From Ktedonobacter robiniae (GTDB lineage: Bacteria > Chloroflexota > Ktedonobacteria > Ktedonobacterales > Ktedonobacteraceae), in NCBI RefSeq assembly GCF_016587375.1, contig NZ_BNJG01000001.1, forward strand, positions 2,046,001 through 2,110,000: a stretch of DNA of 64,000 bases. The letters are read 5' to 3'. Made by a program: the position numbers and the translations under genes. Shown here one piece after another: positions 8,989-18,316 of this stretch (position 1 is its first letter; every line of letters begins with the position of its first letter). The notes under the pieces are model-generated. The model was not told the origin of the DNA, did not search any database, and was given only the letters and a program-made list of their open reading frames with translations.

Positions 8989-9047
8989 CGCGTCTCGTAT
9001 GGCAAGCAAACGACATCCAGGCGATTGGAGGGAAGCTACGAGACGCG
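8989..9047. repeat. 11-bp inverted repeat between tlyA and CoA ligase
   Basis: CGCGTCTCGTA (8989-8999) and TACGAGACGCG (9037-9047) are exact complements separated by 37 bases, in the gap between two minus-strand genes. It could be a loose terminator or an attenuator ahead of the CoA ligase. There is no T-run. Confidence 0.4.
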
Positions 9048-9080
9048 GTTGCGCGTATGTATACGTATGTAAAATAGCGC

Positions 9081-9842
9081 TTACACTTCTGCGCGGAAGC
9101 GTATATGAAAGAGGAACTCACGGTTCCCATCGCGTCCCAAAATTGGAGAGTCACTCACCTCCAGTACTTGTAGCGCTGTATGCTGGGGAATCCATTCCTG
9201 CAATTCACGCAGAACACGTTGGTGAACCTCGGGATCGCTAATAATACCATTACCTCGGTCCACCTCGGCCTTGCCAGCCTCAAACTGCGGCTTGACGAGC
9301 GAGGCGATCCAGGTTTCAGGCGAACGCACTAAGAGGGGTTCAAGTGCGGGTAGCACGAGGCGCAGCGAGATAAAAGAGACATCAATAACGGCGCACTGCA
9401 TTGGCTCTGGAAGTGATTCCAGGTGCCGGATATTGGTGCGCTCCATCACGACCACGCGTGGATCGTTGCGCAGAGACCAGGCCAACTGGCCATGCCCAAC
9501 GTCGACCGCGTAGACGAGCCGTGCTCCACGTTCAAGCAGGCACTGGGTGAAGCCGCCAGTTGACGAGCCAACGTCTATCGCCACGCGACCGGTTGGATCG
9601 AGATGAAAGGCGTCCAGGGCCTTCTCCAGCTTCAGTCCGCCACGGCTGACATACTTCATTTCGGGCGTGATCTCTGCGAGACGACACTCTACATCGAGCG
9701 GTATCATCGAACCCGCCTTGTCAACCATGCGCTCGCCTACATAGACCTGGCCCGCCATGATCAGCGCACGCGCACGCTCACGGCTTGGTACCAGCCCCCG
9801 CCTCACCAGGGCGACATCGAGTCTCTCTTTATTCGCAGCCAT
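9081..9842 (-). CDS. tlyA: TlyA-family rRNA 2'-O-methyltransferase
   Basis: A 253-residue protein with the TlyA arrangement: an N-terminal S4 RNA-binding domain (ERLDVALVRRGLVPSRERAR, then GQVYVGERMVDK) and an FtsJ-like methyltransferase domain with the SAM loop AIDVGSSTGGFTQCLLERGA. The catalytic Lys-Asp-Lys region is seen in VIDVSFISLRLVLP and LVKPQFEAGK. Family members methylate cytidine 2'-O in 16S and/or 23S rRNA, which sets capreomycin sensitivity in mycobacteria. The ATG at 9842 is preferred over GTG at 9866 because GGAGG overlaps the earlier codons. Confidence 0.9.
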   Translation of the reverse strand: MAANKERLDVALVRRGLVPSRERARALIMAGQVYVGERMVDKAGSMIPLDVECRLAEITPEMKYVSRGGLKLEKALDAFHLDPTGRVAIDVGSSTGGFTQCLLERGARLVYAVDVGHGQLAWSLRNDPRVVVMERTNIRHLESLPEPMQCAVIDVSFISLRLVLPALEPLLVRSPETWIASLVKPQFEAGKAEVDRGNGIISDPEVHQRVLRELQEWIPQHTALQVLEVSDSPILGRDGNREFLFHIRFRAEV

Positions 9843-9912
9843 AAAAATGCTTGTGCATCCTCCCACACTCCATGTAAACCATGTTCCTGTTTTAGTATAC
9901 CTTATTTTTCGC

Positions 9913-10929
9913 TTATGCCTGGTTGTAGTAGATCAGAGCACCGGCGCCAACGAGGCCGACGTTGGGACCCAGTTCGGCGGGTACGATGCGCGCCATCTCG
10001 CGAGGCACCTGCATTGCGCGCTGCTGGACGATAGCACGCGCGGGGGCCAGCAGTTGCTCGCCCATCTGCATCAGTCCACCCCCCAGGACGATAAGCTCGG
10101 GATTAAAAATATGAATGATATTGACCAGGCCAACACCCAGCGCCTCTGAAGCCTCGCCCAGGACCTGCTGGGCCAGGGACACACCAGCAGTGGCGGCCTG
10201 CGCGACCAGGCGCGCGTCTACACGTAGCTCTTCGCCCGCGTGCAGCCCAGACTGTTGCTGGCGCGCAAAGCGCAGGAGTTCTTCGCCCTCGCCACGGGCG
10301 ATGGCGGCCAGGACACGGCGCGCGATGCCCGTTCCCGAGGCCAGACCCTCCAGACAGCCAACATTCCCACACCCACATGGCTCACCACGCCAATCAACGG
10401 TAATATGCCCCAACTCACCCGCGGCTCCCGCGATCCCCTCCAGAATCTTGCCGTTAGTGATCACGCCACCACCGATGCCAGTGCTGATGGTCAGATAGAC
10501 CATTTCATTGCTGCCACGGCCGGCGCCAAAGAGATGCTCGCCCAGGCCAGCCGCGTTCGCGTCGTTCTCCAGGTAAATAGGTAGCTGGTAGTGCTCGGCA
10601 AAGATGTCCCGCAGGGGGATATCGGTCCAACCTGGCAGATTGGGGGGTGAGATCACGACACCAGTGCGGTTATTAAGTGGCCCCGGCGCGGCAATGCCAA
10701 TGCCTGCTATTTGGGCAGGCGTGAGCTGAGCATCAACTAAGGCCTGGTCTACCGCCTGGAAGAGGCGTGGAATTACACGTTCGGGGGTACCGTTGTCACC
10801 GGTAAGCAGATTCGCGCGCGAGAGCAAGGTCGCACCCTGCAATACCGCCGCCCGAATCTGCGTCCCTCCAAGGTCAACTCCTACCACCAGGGGATAGGAA
10901 GCGTACGTTGTCTGGTTGTCACCAATCAT
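9913..10929 (-). CDS. ROK-family sugar kinase (glucokinase-like)
   Basis: A 338-residue ROK protein. The phosphate loop is GVDLGGTQIRAAV near residue 15. The sugar-binding region shows LENDANAAGLGEHLFGAG, then STGIGGGVI and the zinc motif CGCGNVGCLEGLASG with three Cys plus His upstream (GELGHITVD). No N-terminal helix-turn-helix is present, so it is a kinase rather than a ROK repressor. The likely substrate is glucose, since it has the ATP loop and E-x-G-H of glucokinases. The ATG at 10929 follows GGAG by 6 bases. It lies 70 bases upstream of tlyA on the same strand. Confidence 0.87.
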   Translation of the reverse strand: MIGDNQTTYASYPLVVGVDLGGTQIRAAVLQGATLLSRANLLTGDNGTPERVIPRLFQAVDQALVDAQLTPAQIAGIGIAAPGPLNNRTGVVISPPNLPGWTDIPLRDIFAEHYQLPIYLENDANAAGLGEHLFGAGRGSNEMVYLTISTGIGGGVITNGKILEGIAGAAGELGHITVDWRGEPCGCGNVGCLEGLASGTGIARRVLAAIARGEGEELLRFARQQQSGLHAGEELRVDARLVAQAATAGVSLAQQVLGEASEALGVGLVNIIHIFNPELIVLGGGLMQMGEQLLAPARAIVQQRAMQVPREMARIVPAELGPNVGLVGAGALIYYNQA

Positions 10930-11247
10930 ATCAGCTCCACAGGTCTGCTTTTTTGTTAGATGATACTCCATTTCCCCAAGAGCGACAAGATTGTTAGAGA
11001 TGCACTTTGGTACATTTATCTATTCTGAGTTACTACAATATGCTCATGCCGTTTTTTTACTTGAAAGTGGTAAATACCAGGGAGCAACCGTTTATTCATT
11101 AATGTTGTGTGCAACTTCTTTCAGGTAGGTGGTTGTGGTGGATGCTGGCAGCCTGCGGCTGCCAGCATCCACCACAACCATCTACCTGGACGAGCGCCGC
11201 AGGCGCGAGAAGTCAAAAGATGTGCTTTGTGGATGGGAGGGTAAGAG
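10930..11247. other. Divergent intergenic region with long hairpin
   Basis: About 320 bases between the divergent ROK kinase and flippase-like genes. No ORF with a ribosome site was seen. It contains the 32-bp hairpin at 11122-11188 and, just after it, a GC-rich segment (11189-11213) that recurs after the hairpin at 50342-50408. Confidence 0.5.
11122..11188. repeat. 32-bp hairpin located between two divergent genes
   Basis: Arms 11122-11153 and 11157-11188 pair throughout, with a single G/T wobble and loop TGC. It is upstream of both flanking genes, so it cannot be the 3' terminator of either annotated gene. Its apex (ATGCTGGCAGCC) matches that of the hairpin at 6620-6686, and its right flank matches that of the hairpin at 50342-50408. 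Confidence 0.7.
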
Positions 11248-12432
11248 ATGACGACGCTACCAAACCCAGGCCCCGATATGCCTTTGCGGCCTTTTCACAG
11301 CCTGCGCGACTTCGGCGCCTTTCAAGGCGTCTCCCAGACAACCCCACAGGTAACAGTACCGGGCGCCCCCGAACCCCGTCAACCCATGGCGTATGCTACA
11401 CATCGCCCCCAGGTCAGGCAATCCCAGGTAGCGAGTACACAGACAGACACAAGCAAAGTTGCGACCGATACAGAACAGCTACAGCATGAGCAACGAAAGC
11501 GTTGGCTGATCATCGGCCTGCGCGGGAGTGTGAGCCTAGTGCTGCTTGGCTATCTGCTCATTACGGCTCCCTGGACATCTTTGTTCACAGCATTGCATTC
11601 CCTAAATTTCGGTCTCGTGGGCATCGCTTTCCTCCTGGGTGGCATGAGTAGCGTGGCCTACGCCTTTCAATGGCATCGTTTGTTGCGCGCCGAACATATT
11701 CGCTTTGACCTGGCGGACCTTATCAAGCTTCACCTGGTCAGCCTGACATTCTACCATTTTCTCCCAACCAGTATAGACGGGGATACGCTTAAGGCTACCT
11801 ATGTTGGCAAATGTGCCGATAACCCTACCGGGGCGGCGAGCGCGATGATGCTTTGTCATGTCACCAGTTTTCTTGGCATGCTTGTGATAGCAGTGCCCAT
11901 GCTGGTGTTACACCCTGAGCGTTTTCCCTTCGCTATAAGCATGTGGTTTATCCTGCTTGCGCTTGGCATTGGTGTGCTCTTCAGTGGCGCGCTTCTCGTC
12001 TCCCTGATGCTGCCGGAGATCATCTTTGGCAAATGGCTGGAGTATCGCCCGGTGCGAGCCCTGCTGCTCCTGGGCAATGCCCTCAGTATCAGCCTCAATC
12101 GTCCACATGCCCTGCTCTTCGCCATTAGTTATGGCCTGCTCTCCTGGCTCTGCGCCATCTTTAGCTGTCAGACCTGCGCCCTGGCTCTGGACATGCATAT
12201 ACCGCTCGCCTTCTACTGCGTGGCTGTGCCCCTGGTCACCCTGGTTTCAACCCTGCCTATCTCGCTCTGCGGCTTTGGTCTGCGTGAAGTCATTCTTATC
12301 GCTGTCTTTAGCGCCGCGCCCATCCCAGCGGGAAGCGCGCTTGCCCTGGCGCTGCTCCTGGATGCCCAACTCCTCTTCTTTAGCGCGCTTGGAGGCTATC
12401 ACTACTTCACCCTGGGACGCCATAGTGTTTAA
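11248..12432 (+). CDS. Flippase-like integral membrane protein (LPG_synthase_TM family)
   Basis: A 394-residue protein. Residues 1-85 are Pro/Gln-rich and cytoplasmic in character; then come about eight hydrophobic segments starting near GLRGSVSLVLLGYLL. The pattern FQWHRLLRAEHIRF, TFYHFLPTSIDGDTLKATYV and SLCGFGLREVI is that of the UPF0104 / lysylphosphatidylglycerol-synthase transmembrane family, the flippase half of MprF without the synthase domain. Such stand-alone proteins are usually linked to lipid or glycolipid transport. GGGAGGG precedes the ATG. The hairpin at 12433 follows the stop codon directly. Confidence 0.8.
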   Translation: MTTLPNPGPDMPLRPFHSLRDFGAFQGVSQTTPQVTVPGAPEPRQPMAYATHRPQVRQSQVASTQTDTSKVATDTEQLQHEQRKRWLIIGLRGSVSLVLLGYLLITAPWTSLFTALHSLNFGLVGIAFLLGGMSSVAYAFQWHRLLRAEHIRFDLADLIKLHLVSLTFYHFLPTSIDGDTLKATYVGKCADNPTGAASAMMLCHVTSFLGMLVIAVPMLVLHPERFPFAISMWFILLALGIGVLFSGALLVSLMLPEIIFGKWLEYRPVRALLLLGNALSISLNRPHALLFAISYGLLSWLCAIFSCQTCALALDMHIPLAFYCVAVPLVTLVSTLPISLCGFGLREVILIAVFSAAPIPAGSALALALLLDAQLLFFSALGGYHYFTLGRHSV

Positions 12433-12493
12433 ATAGTTTGAGAGTGTGCTGCGTGCTGGCAGTTTGCCAGCACGCAGCACACTCTCAAACTAT
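12433..12493 (+). terminator. Perfect 29-bp hairpin after the flippase-like gene
   Basis: Arms 12433-12461 and 12465-12493 are exact complements with loop GTT. It starts at the first base after the stop codon and precedes the dnaE promoter. Confidence 0.7.
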
Positions 12494-12551
12494 GCCTACA
12501 TACATAGACACTCAACCGCATATGTCGTACACTGATACAATCTTCCAGACC

Positions 12552-12580
12552 TTGACTGAATGAACAAATGTTCGTATTCT
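12552..12580 (+). promoter_or_regulatory. Likely sigma-70-type promoter of dnaE
   Basis: TTGACT (12552-12557), a 17-base spacer and TATTCT (12575-12580). It lies about 70 bases before the dnaE start. A second -10-like TATAAT occurs at 12601 without a good -35. Confidence 0.5.
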
Positions 12581-12652
12581 ATAAAGTAATATATTGACGG
12601 TATAATATTTTCCCGTTACAGGCACATATGAATCGCACATGGAGGAGGCGCC

Positions 12653-15600
12653 ATGGGGGCAGATTTCGCACACTTGCACGTGCATACCGAGTATTCTTTG
12701 CTCGATGGCTTGAGCCACATCAAAAAACTGGTACAGCAGACAAAAGAGCTAGGTATGCAGCACCTGGCAATCACCGATCATGGAGCAATGTACGGAGCGC
12801 TTGAGTTCTACAAGGCCTGTCGCGCGGGTGGCGTCCATCCTATTATTGGCTGCGAGGCCTATCTCACGGAAGATATGCAGGACCACTCCAGGCGCTTTAG
12901 CGATGACTATTACCACCTCCTCCTGATCGCGAAGAACAATACTGGGTATCGCAACCTGATGAAATTGACGACGATTGCGAATACCGAAGGCTATCATCTG
13001 CGTCCCCGCATCGATAAAAAGGCCCTGGCACAATATGCCGAGGGGCTGATCGTCACCTCGGGCTGCCTCTCCGCCGAAATTCCCAAACTGCTCCTGGCGG
13101 GTAGACAGCAGGAGGCGCAGCAGGCTGCGCGCTGGTACCAGGATGTCTTTGGACCCGAGAACCTCTATCTTGAGATTCAGGAGCACCACGGCGTCTGGGA
13201 TAATGATACTCCTTCCCCCCAGGAGCGCCTCAACCAGATGCTCTACCAGATGCACAAGGATCTCCACATCCCTTTGATCGCCACCAATGACCTGCATTAT
13301 ATTCGCGCCGAAGACGCTCAGTCCCATGACGTGCTCTTATGTATCCAGACAGGCAGGCAGATCGACGCCCAGAAACGCTTCAAGTTTGATAGTCGCGAGT
13401 ACTATCTCAAGAGTCCAGCGGAGATGCTCCAGCTCTTCCCCGAACTTCCGGACGCCTTGAGCAATACGGTCCGCCTGGCCGAGCAGTGCGAGGTCGATCC
13501 TCTGGCTCATAAAGCCAGCCTTCCCCAGGTGCAGATCCCAGCGCAGTATGCCTCCGCCAATGACTATCTCTACGCCCTCTGCCTTGAAGGGGTAAAGTAT
13601 CGCTTTGGCGAGCTGACGGAGCCTATCAAACGCCAGCTCGACTACGAGTTCAGCATTATCATGCAGATGGGCTACGCGACCTATTTCCTGGTAGTCTGGG
13701 ACTATGTTAACTATGCGCGCTCGCATGGCATTCGCTGTTCCGCACGTGGCTCGGCGGCTGGTAGCCTGCTGGCATATGTGCTGGGCATCACTAACGTCGA
13801 TCCCCTGCGTTACCAACTACTCTTTGAGCGCTTCCTCAACCCTGAACGCGCGGATATGCCAGATATCGATATGGACTTCCCGGACGATCGTCGTGAAGAA
13901 GTTATCAACTATGTCGCACAGAAGTATGGCGTAGACCACGTGGCACAGATGGTCACCTTTAATACCATGGCTGCTAAGCAGTCGGTCAAAGATGTTGCGC
14001 GTGCCATGGGGCGGCAGGACGTTGGCGACCGCATTACGCGCCTCATCCCTACTGGCCCCCGTGTTACCCTACGCGGCTCGCTGGAGAGCGTGCGTGACCT
14101 GACCTCTACCTACGAACAGAACCCGGAGGCACGCGAGATCATCGACCAGGCGCTAGAGCTGGAAGGTGCCGTACGCAATACCGGCATCCACGCCGCGGGC
14201 GTCATCATCTCCTCGGAACCGCTGGAGCTCTTTGCGCCCCTGCAACTGCGTGACTTCCGCGATGCCAGCAAGGGCTTTATTACCCAGTTTGAGCAATCAC
14301 ACCTTGAGGAGTTGGGGCTGGTCAAGTTCGACTTCCTGGGCCTCTCCAACCTGACCATCGTCGATAACACACTCAAGTTTATCAAAGAGGCGCGCGGCGA
14401 AGAGATCGACCTGGAGAAGCTGCCCCTTGATCTCACGGGCGACCCCAAACAGGATCGTAAGCGCGCTAAGGCCTTTGAGTTGCTGGCCGCAGGCGAGACA
14501 ACCGGCATCTTTCAGCTTGAGGGCGCGAAGATGCGCGAGTATATCAAACAGCTCAAACCCACCAGTGTCGAAGATATTATGGCCATGATCGCCCTCTACC
14601 GTCCTGGTCCTATGGAGAGCATTCCGCACTTCATTGATGCCAAGCATGGACGTCGAGCCGTGCAGTATCTCGATGAGCGACTCAAAACCTGGCTGGAGGA
14701 ATCGTACGGCATTATCGTTTACCAGGATCAGGTGCTCCTCATTGCCGTCAACCTGGCGGGCTTCTCCTGGGGCAAGGTCAACAAGTTCCGCAAGGCCTTG
14801 AGCAAGAAGATCATGCACGAGGTCGAGGGTTATAAGGGCGACTTTATTCAGGGCTGTATCCATAATGGCATGTCGCCTAAGATCGCAGAGGAGCTATTTG
14901 AGCAGATCAAACCCTTTGGTGGTTATGGCTTTAACAAGGCCCATGCCGCCAGTTATGCCGTTGTAGCCTTCTCTACGGCCTACCTCAAGGCCAACTATAC
15001 CGCCGAGTTTATGGCCGCCACGATGACGACCGAGGCCGCGGACGCCAGGAAGATCGCCAACGCCATTGCCGAATGCAAGCGCATGGGAGTCAAAATCCTG
15101 GGTCCAGACGTCAACAAGAGCAGCAAGGGTTTTACCGTTGAAGAGGGCGGTGTGCGCTTTGGCCTGCTGGCGATCAAGGGCATTGGCGATGCCCCGATTG
15201 ATGCCATCATTGAGGCCCGTCAAGCCAAGGGACCCTTTAAATCCCTGGCGGACTTCTGTACCCGCGTTAATCCTCAATCGGTCGGCAAAGGTGCCCTCGA
15301 AACACTCGCCAAGGCCGGGGCATTGGATTCACTTGGGCGAGGCCAGCGCCACGTCCTGCTGGCCTCGCTGGAGCGCGCCATGCAGTATGGCAAGGGCGAG
15401 CGCGAGGCACGGGAGCGCGGCCTGCTCAGCCTCTTTGGTGAGATTGAAGAGCATGGAGGCGCCCTGGCCTTTAGCCTGGCCACCAATGTTGAGGAAATTC
15501 CCATGCAGCAGTTGCTGGATTGGGAGCGCGAGCTGATTGGTGTCTATATTACGCAACACCCCCTGACGCACCTGAGTGACACCCTGGCGAGCAAGGGCGT

Positions 15601-16171
15601 CACTCATCACCTGGGGCAGATCACAGATGAACTCAATGGCCAGAAAGTCATTGTTGGAGGCATGATCAAAGAGGCTCGACGCATTACCACCAAAAAGGGC
15701 GACGATATGTGCGTCATCCAACTAGAAGATATGTATGGTACAGTTGGCGTGACCGTCTTCCCACGCCTCTACGCTCAGACCAGGGAGCGCTGGGTAGAGC
15801 ATAGCATCGTGATCATTAAAGGGGGAGTTCAGATACGACGCGACGAACCCGAAATCATCTGCGACGCCGTCGCTGTCCTGGAAGTTGAAGAGGTGGAGGC
15901 CCCACGCAAGCCCTACCAGGTCTGGCTCACGATCCAGATCAGCGGCAACGACCAGCAGGCCATTGAAAACGACATGCTCAAAGTGCAGGATATCTATCGT
16001 TTTATTCAGGAGCGTCCGGGGCGCGACCACTATGAGATCCTGGTTAGTAATGGAGAGTGGCAAGTACGCCTGACACCCGGTGACAACACCATGCACTACA
16101 GCGAAGAACTGCATCATAAGCTTGAAGATGTTCTGGGTGAGGGCGCGGTCGAAGCTACGCTTGCCGGTTGA
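12653..16171 (+). CDS. dnaE: DNA polymerase III alpha subunit
   Basis: A 1172-residue replicative polymerase of the DnaE type. The N-terminal PHP domain (about 1-280) keeps HLHVHTEYSLLDG and AITDHGAMYGALEFY, so its metal site looks intact. The polymerase core has CSARGSAAGSLLAYVLGITN near 365 and the catalytic acidic motif PDIDMDFPDDRR near 402-412. The tail contains helix-hairpin-helix (about 830-900) and OB-fold (about 995-1080) regions. Its length is typical of the family. GGAGGAGG sits 5 bases before the ATG. No intein is present. Confidence 0.97.
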   Translation: MGADFAHLHVHTEYSLLDGLSHIKKLVQQTKELGMQHLAITDHGAMYGALEFYKACRAGGVHPIIGCEAYLTEDMQDHSRRFSDDYYHLLLIAKNNTGYRNLMKLTTIANTEGYHLRPRIDKKALAQYAEGLIVTSGCLSAEIPKLLLAGRQQEAQQAARWYQDVFGPENLYLEIQEHHGVWDNDTPSPQERLNQMLYQMHKDLHIPLIATNDLHYIRAEDAQSHDVLLCIQTGRQIDAQKRFKFDSREYYLKSPAEMLQLFPELPDALSNTVRLAEQCEVDPLAHKASLPQVQIPAQYASANDYLYALCLEGVKYRFGELTEPIKRQLDYEFSIIMQMGYATYFLVVWDYVNYARSHGIRCSARGSAAGSLLAYVLGITNVDPLRYQLLFERFLNPERADMPDIDMDFPDDRREEVINYVAQKYGVDHVAQMVTFNTMAAKQSVKDVARAMGRQDVGDRITRLIPTGPRVTLRGSLESVRDLTSTYEQNPEAREIIDQALELEGAVRNTGIHAAGVIISSEPLELFAPLQLRDFRDASKGFITQFEQSHLEELGLVKFDFLGLSNLTIVDNTLKFIKEARGEEIDLEKLPLDLTGDPKQDRKRAKAFELLAAGETTGIFQLEGAKMREYIKQLKPTSVEDIMAMIALYRPGPMESIPHFIDAKHGRRAVQYLDERLKTWLEESYGIIVYQDQVLLIAVNLAGFSWGKVNKFRKALSKKIMHEVEGYKGDFIQGCIHNGMSPKIAEELFEQIKPFGGYGFNKAHAASYAVVAFSTAYLKANYTAEFMAATMTTEAADARKIANAIAECKRMGVKILGPDVNKSSKGFTVEEGGVRFGLLAIKGIGDAPIDAIIEARQAKGPFKSLADFCTRVNPQSVGKGALETLAKAGALDSLGRGQRHVLLASLERAMQYGKGEREARERGLLSLFGEIEEHGGALAFSLATNVEEIPMQQLLDWERELIGVYITQHPLTHLSDTLASKGVTHHLGQITDELNGQKVIVGGMIKEARRITTKKGDDMCVIQLEDMYGTVGVTVFPRLYAQTRERWVEHSIVIIKGGVQIRRDEPEIICDAVAVLEVEEVEAPRKPYQVWLTIQISGNDQQAIENDMLKVQDIYRFIQERPGRDHYEILVSNGEWQVRLTPGDNTMHYSEELHHKLEDVLGEGAVEATLAG

Positions 16172-16193
16172 TTCCTGCAGCATTGCAAGGGCG

Positions 16194-16253
16194 CCGCGCT
16201 GCTAAAGCACGCGCCTACATATCATGAGACAAGTGCGTGCTTTAGCAGCGCGG
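16194..16253 (+). terminator. Terminator of dnaE (19-bp stem)
   Basis: Arms 16194-16212 and 16235-16253 are exact complements around a 22-base loop, followed by ACC and a run of six T. It sits 23 bases past the dnaE stop. Confidence 0.85.
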
Positions 16254-16387
16254 ACCTTTTTTCTTTGACAGCAGAGATGGTCAGCCGTTATACTTAGTAG
16301 CAACCATTAACCCTAGCAATTCGTACTAAGTATTAATCGCAAAAAATATACATATCTAAATAGTTTAAAAGAGAAGGCTTGAATATC

Positions 16388-18142
16388 GTGGGCGCAGAAT
16401 ATCGCGAGTCACCAACTGACTCAAGGCCAGTCTCTGGCCCTACTTCTAGCAACATGCCGTCGCATGAGCCACGCCAACCAGGCTCACAGCCCGCGGCCAA
16501 TCCAGGGCAACACCCCTTCGACAAACACCAGGTGGTGGAGACACCTCGTCCCGCAATCCAGGTCTCTTCTCATCACTATAATGACTATCCAGGTGACAGC
16601 TACCAGGAACCTGTGTACCGGGAGCATGTTTCTGGCTATCTAGGGGCGCCATACCGGCCTCCCTTTCCTCCTACGCAGGCTGGACAGCCAAATGGACAGG
16701 GGCATCAGCCATATCAGCCTCAGGCGGCCCATAATGGGGCCTATGGGGCACAGCAACCCTATGCCCCTCATGCGCCCTATAATCCTTATGCTCCCGCTTC
16801 CTACGCACAACCCCATTACTACTATGGGCAGGTGCCATATGGCTATCCATATGCCTATGGCTACCCCTATGGTTACTATGCGCAACCCGAGGTTAAGGAG
16901 CCAGGGCGCACTTACCAGCTCACAATGGGTATTATTACCCTGATTGCATCGGCCCTCGCCTTTCTGGGAGGTCTCTTCTGCGTGCTCATGCTGGTGCTTA
17001 CCTCGACTATAGAGGCCGCGACCTCCACCCTGCCTGCGGACCAGCGCTTCGCGTCGATCAGCCTGTTCACGGCCCTCGCCTTCGCGGGCATCATTGGTGG
17101 CGCAGCCTGCGGCTATCACAGCATTCGCGCGCTGCTGCGTAAACAGTCATGGGCCTTTAAACTTCCACAATTCTGGATTTTCCTGGCCCTCTACGTGGTC
17201 TTGATCGGTATCGCGATCGCGATGTCCATTGGCGGTGTGGCCACCGCTAGCATTCCCCTGACGCTCTTCTTGATTGCCCTGGCGGGCGTCTTCCCAGCCT
17301 TTACTGTAGCCTCCCTGGCCATTCGCCACATTCGCAAACCGAAGACCGCCCCCTGGCCCACGACCTGGAGGCGTTTTATTGTCGCCATGGTTAGCGGCGC
17401 CACCATCTCAATTGTGCTGGCCTCAGTGCTGGAGCTACTACTCGAAGTAGTAGTCAGGCTCGTCCTGGGGACCTCCAGCAGTATTCTAAGTAATCCCGAT
17501 CAACTCCCCAGCGACCCCCGGAGTATCATCGCCCTGCTGGTCACGCTGTCGATCATCGCGCCCCTGGTTGAAGAGGCTGTCAAGCCCCTGGCCGCGATCA
17601 CGATGCTTGGACGCATGCGCAGCGCTGCCGAGGCCTTTGTCATGGGTATGGGCTGCGGTATCGGCTTCGGGCTGGTGGAAACCGTGATGTATATCAGCAC
17701 AGGCTACCAGGACTGGCTCCAGGTCGCGCTCCTACGTAGTAGCGCCTGCCTGCTCCATGGCTTTGGCGCAGGCATGGTCTCGCTGGGCTGGTATTATCTC
17801 ACGCATAAAAACTCCACCAAGAAATACAATCGCATCTTGCTGGGCATCGGGTGTGGCGCATATGCTGTACTCCAGCACGCCATCTGGAACGGCTCAACCG
17901 GGCTGGAGCTACTGCCCTTCTTCCCCAAGGACAATTTCCAGCTTGGCACCTTCTCGCTCAGCCCTGAGTGGGCGATTGTCCCCGTCTACGTCGTGCTCTC
18001 CGCGCTGATGATCGCCTTTCTCCTCTTTGTCACCAGGAGGTTGCGCACACAAAACAGCGAAGGCGCATCCAAAGAGGCGCAGCCCCAACAGCAACCACAG
18101 CAGGCATGGAATGTGGCGCCACAACCAGCCCGCGTTGGCTAG
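16388..18142 (+). CDS. PrsW-family intramembrane protease with low-complexity N-terminus
   Basis: About 584 residues. The first ~170 are disordered and rich in Pro, Tyr, Gln and Gly. Membrane segments then begin at MGIITLIASALAFLGGLFCV. The C-terminal half carries PrsW-like motifs: LVEEAVKPLAAI (paired Glu), FVMGMGCGIGFGLVETVMY, LLHGFGAGMVSLG and LQHAIWNG, supplying the conserved Glu and His residues. PrsW (B. subtilis) cleaves an anti-sigma factor in the membrane. GTG at 16388 is preferred, with AGAAGG 10 bases upstream; TTG at 16379 is only one base from that site. No anti-sigma gene is adjacent. Confidence 0.82.
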   Translation: MGAEYRESPTDSRPVSGPTSSNMPSHEPRQPGSQPAANPGQHPFDKHQVVETPRPAIQVSSHHYNDYPGDSYQEPVYREHVSGYLGAPYRPPFPPTQAGQPNGQGHQPYQPQAAHNGAYGAQQPYAPHAPYNPYAPASYAQPHYYYGQVPYGYPYAYGYPYGYYAQPEVKEPGRTYQLTMGIITLIASALAFLGGLFCVLMLVLTSTIEAATSTLPADQRFASISLFTALAFAGIIGGAACGYHSIRALLRKQSWAFKLPQFWIFLALYVVLIGIAIAMSIGGVATASIPLTLFLIALAGVFPAFTVASLAIRHIRKPKTAPWPTTWRRFIVAMVSGATISIVLASVLELLLEVVVRLVLGTSSSILSNPDQLPSDPRSIIALLVTLSIIAPLVEEAVKPLAAITMLGRMRSAAEAFVMGMGCGIGFGLVETVMYISTGYQDWLQVALLRSSACLLHGFGAGMVSLGWYYLTHKNSTKKYNRILLGIGCGAYAVLQHAIWNGSTGLELLPFFPKDNFQLGTFSLSPEWAIVPVYVVLSALMIAFLLFVTRRLRTQNSEGASKEAQPQQQPQQAWNVAPQPARVG

Positions 18143-18148
18143 GTATGT

Positions 18149-18202
18149 AAGAATGATGGTATGGTGTTTGGGCAAATGCCCAAACACCATACCATCATTC
18201 TT
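18149..18202 (+). terminator. Perfect 26-bp hairpin after PrsW-like gene
   Basis: Arms 18149-18174 and 18177-18202 are exact complements with almost no loop. It starts 6 bases after the stop codon and marks the edge of the region carrying the IS110 element. Confidence 0.7.
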
Positions 18203-18245
18203 CCTTCGAAAATGGGAAAAGGATCGTTGGAAAAAGGGGCACAAA

Positions 18246-18283
18246 CCTCCTGTGCTCTTCATATTGATGAGGAGTACAGGAGG
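18246..18283 (-). terminator. Hairpin downstream of IS110 recombinase
   Basis: An eight-base stem CCTCCTGT/ACAGGAGG is extended by a G/T pair and three more pairs, around a 14-base loop. It lies 33 bases past the recombinase stop on its strand. The T-tail is weak. It may be a terminator or part of the element's end. Confidence 0.4.
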
Positions 18284-18316
18284 ACATCTCTGGTGAGATG
18301 AAAAGAAAGATCGCAG

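Noticed and set aside
16640..17119. Minus-strand open frames opposite the PrsW-like gene
   Set aside because: Shadows of a low-complexity Tyr/Pro region; composition has no protein-like pattern.
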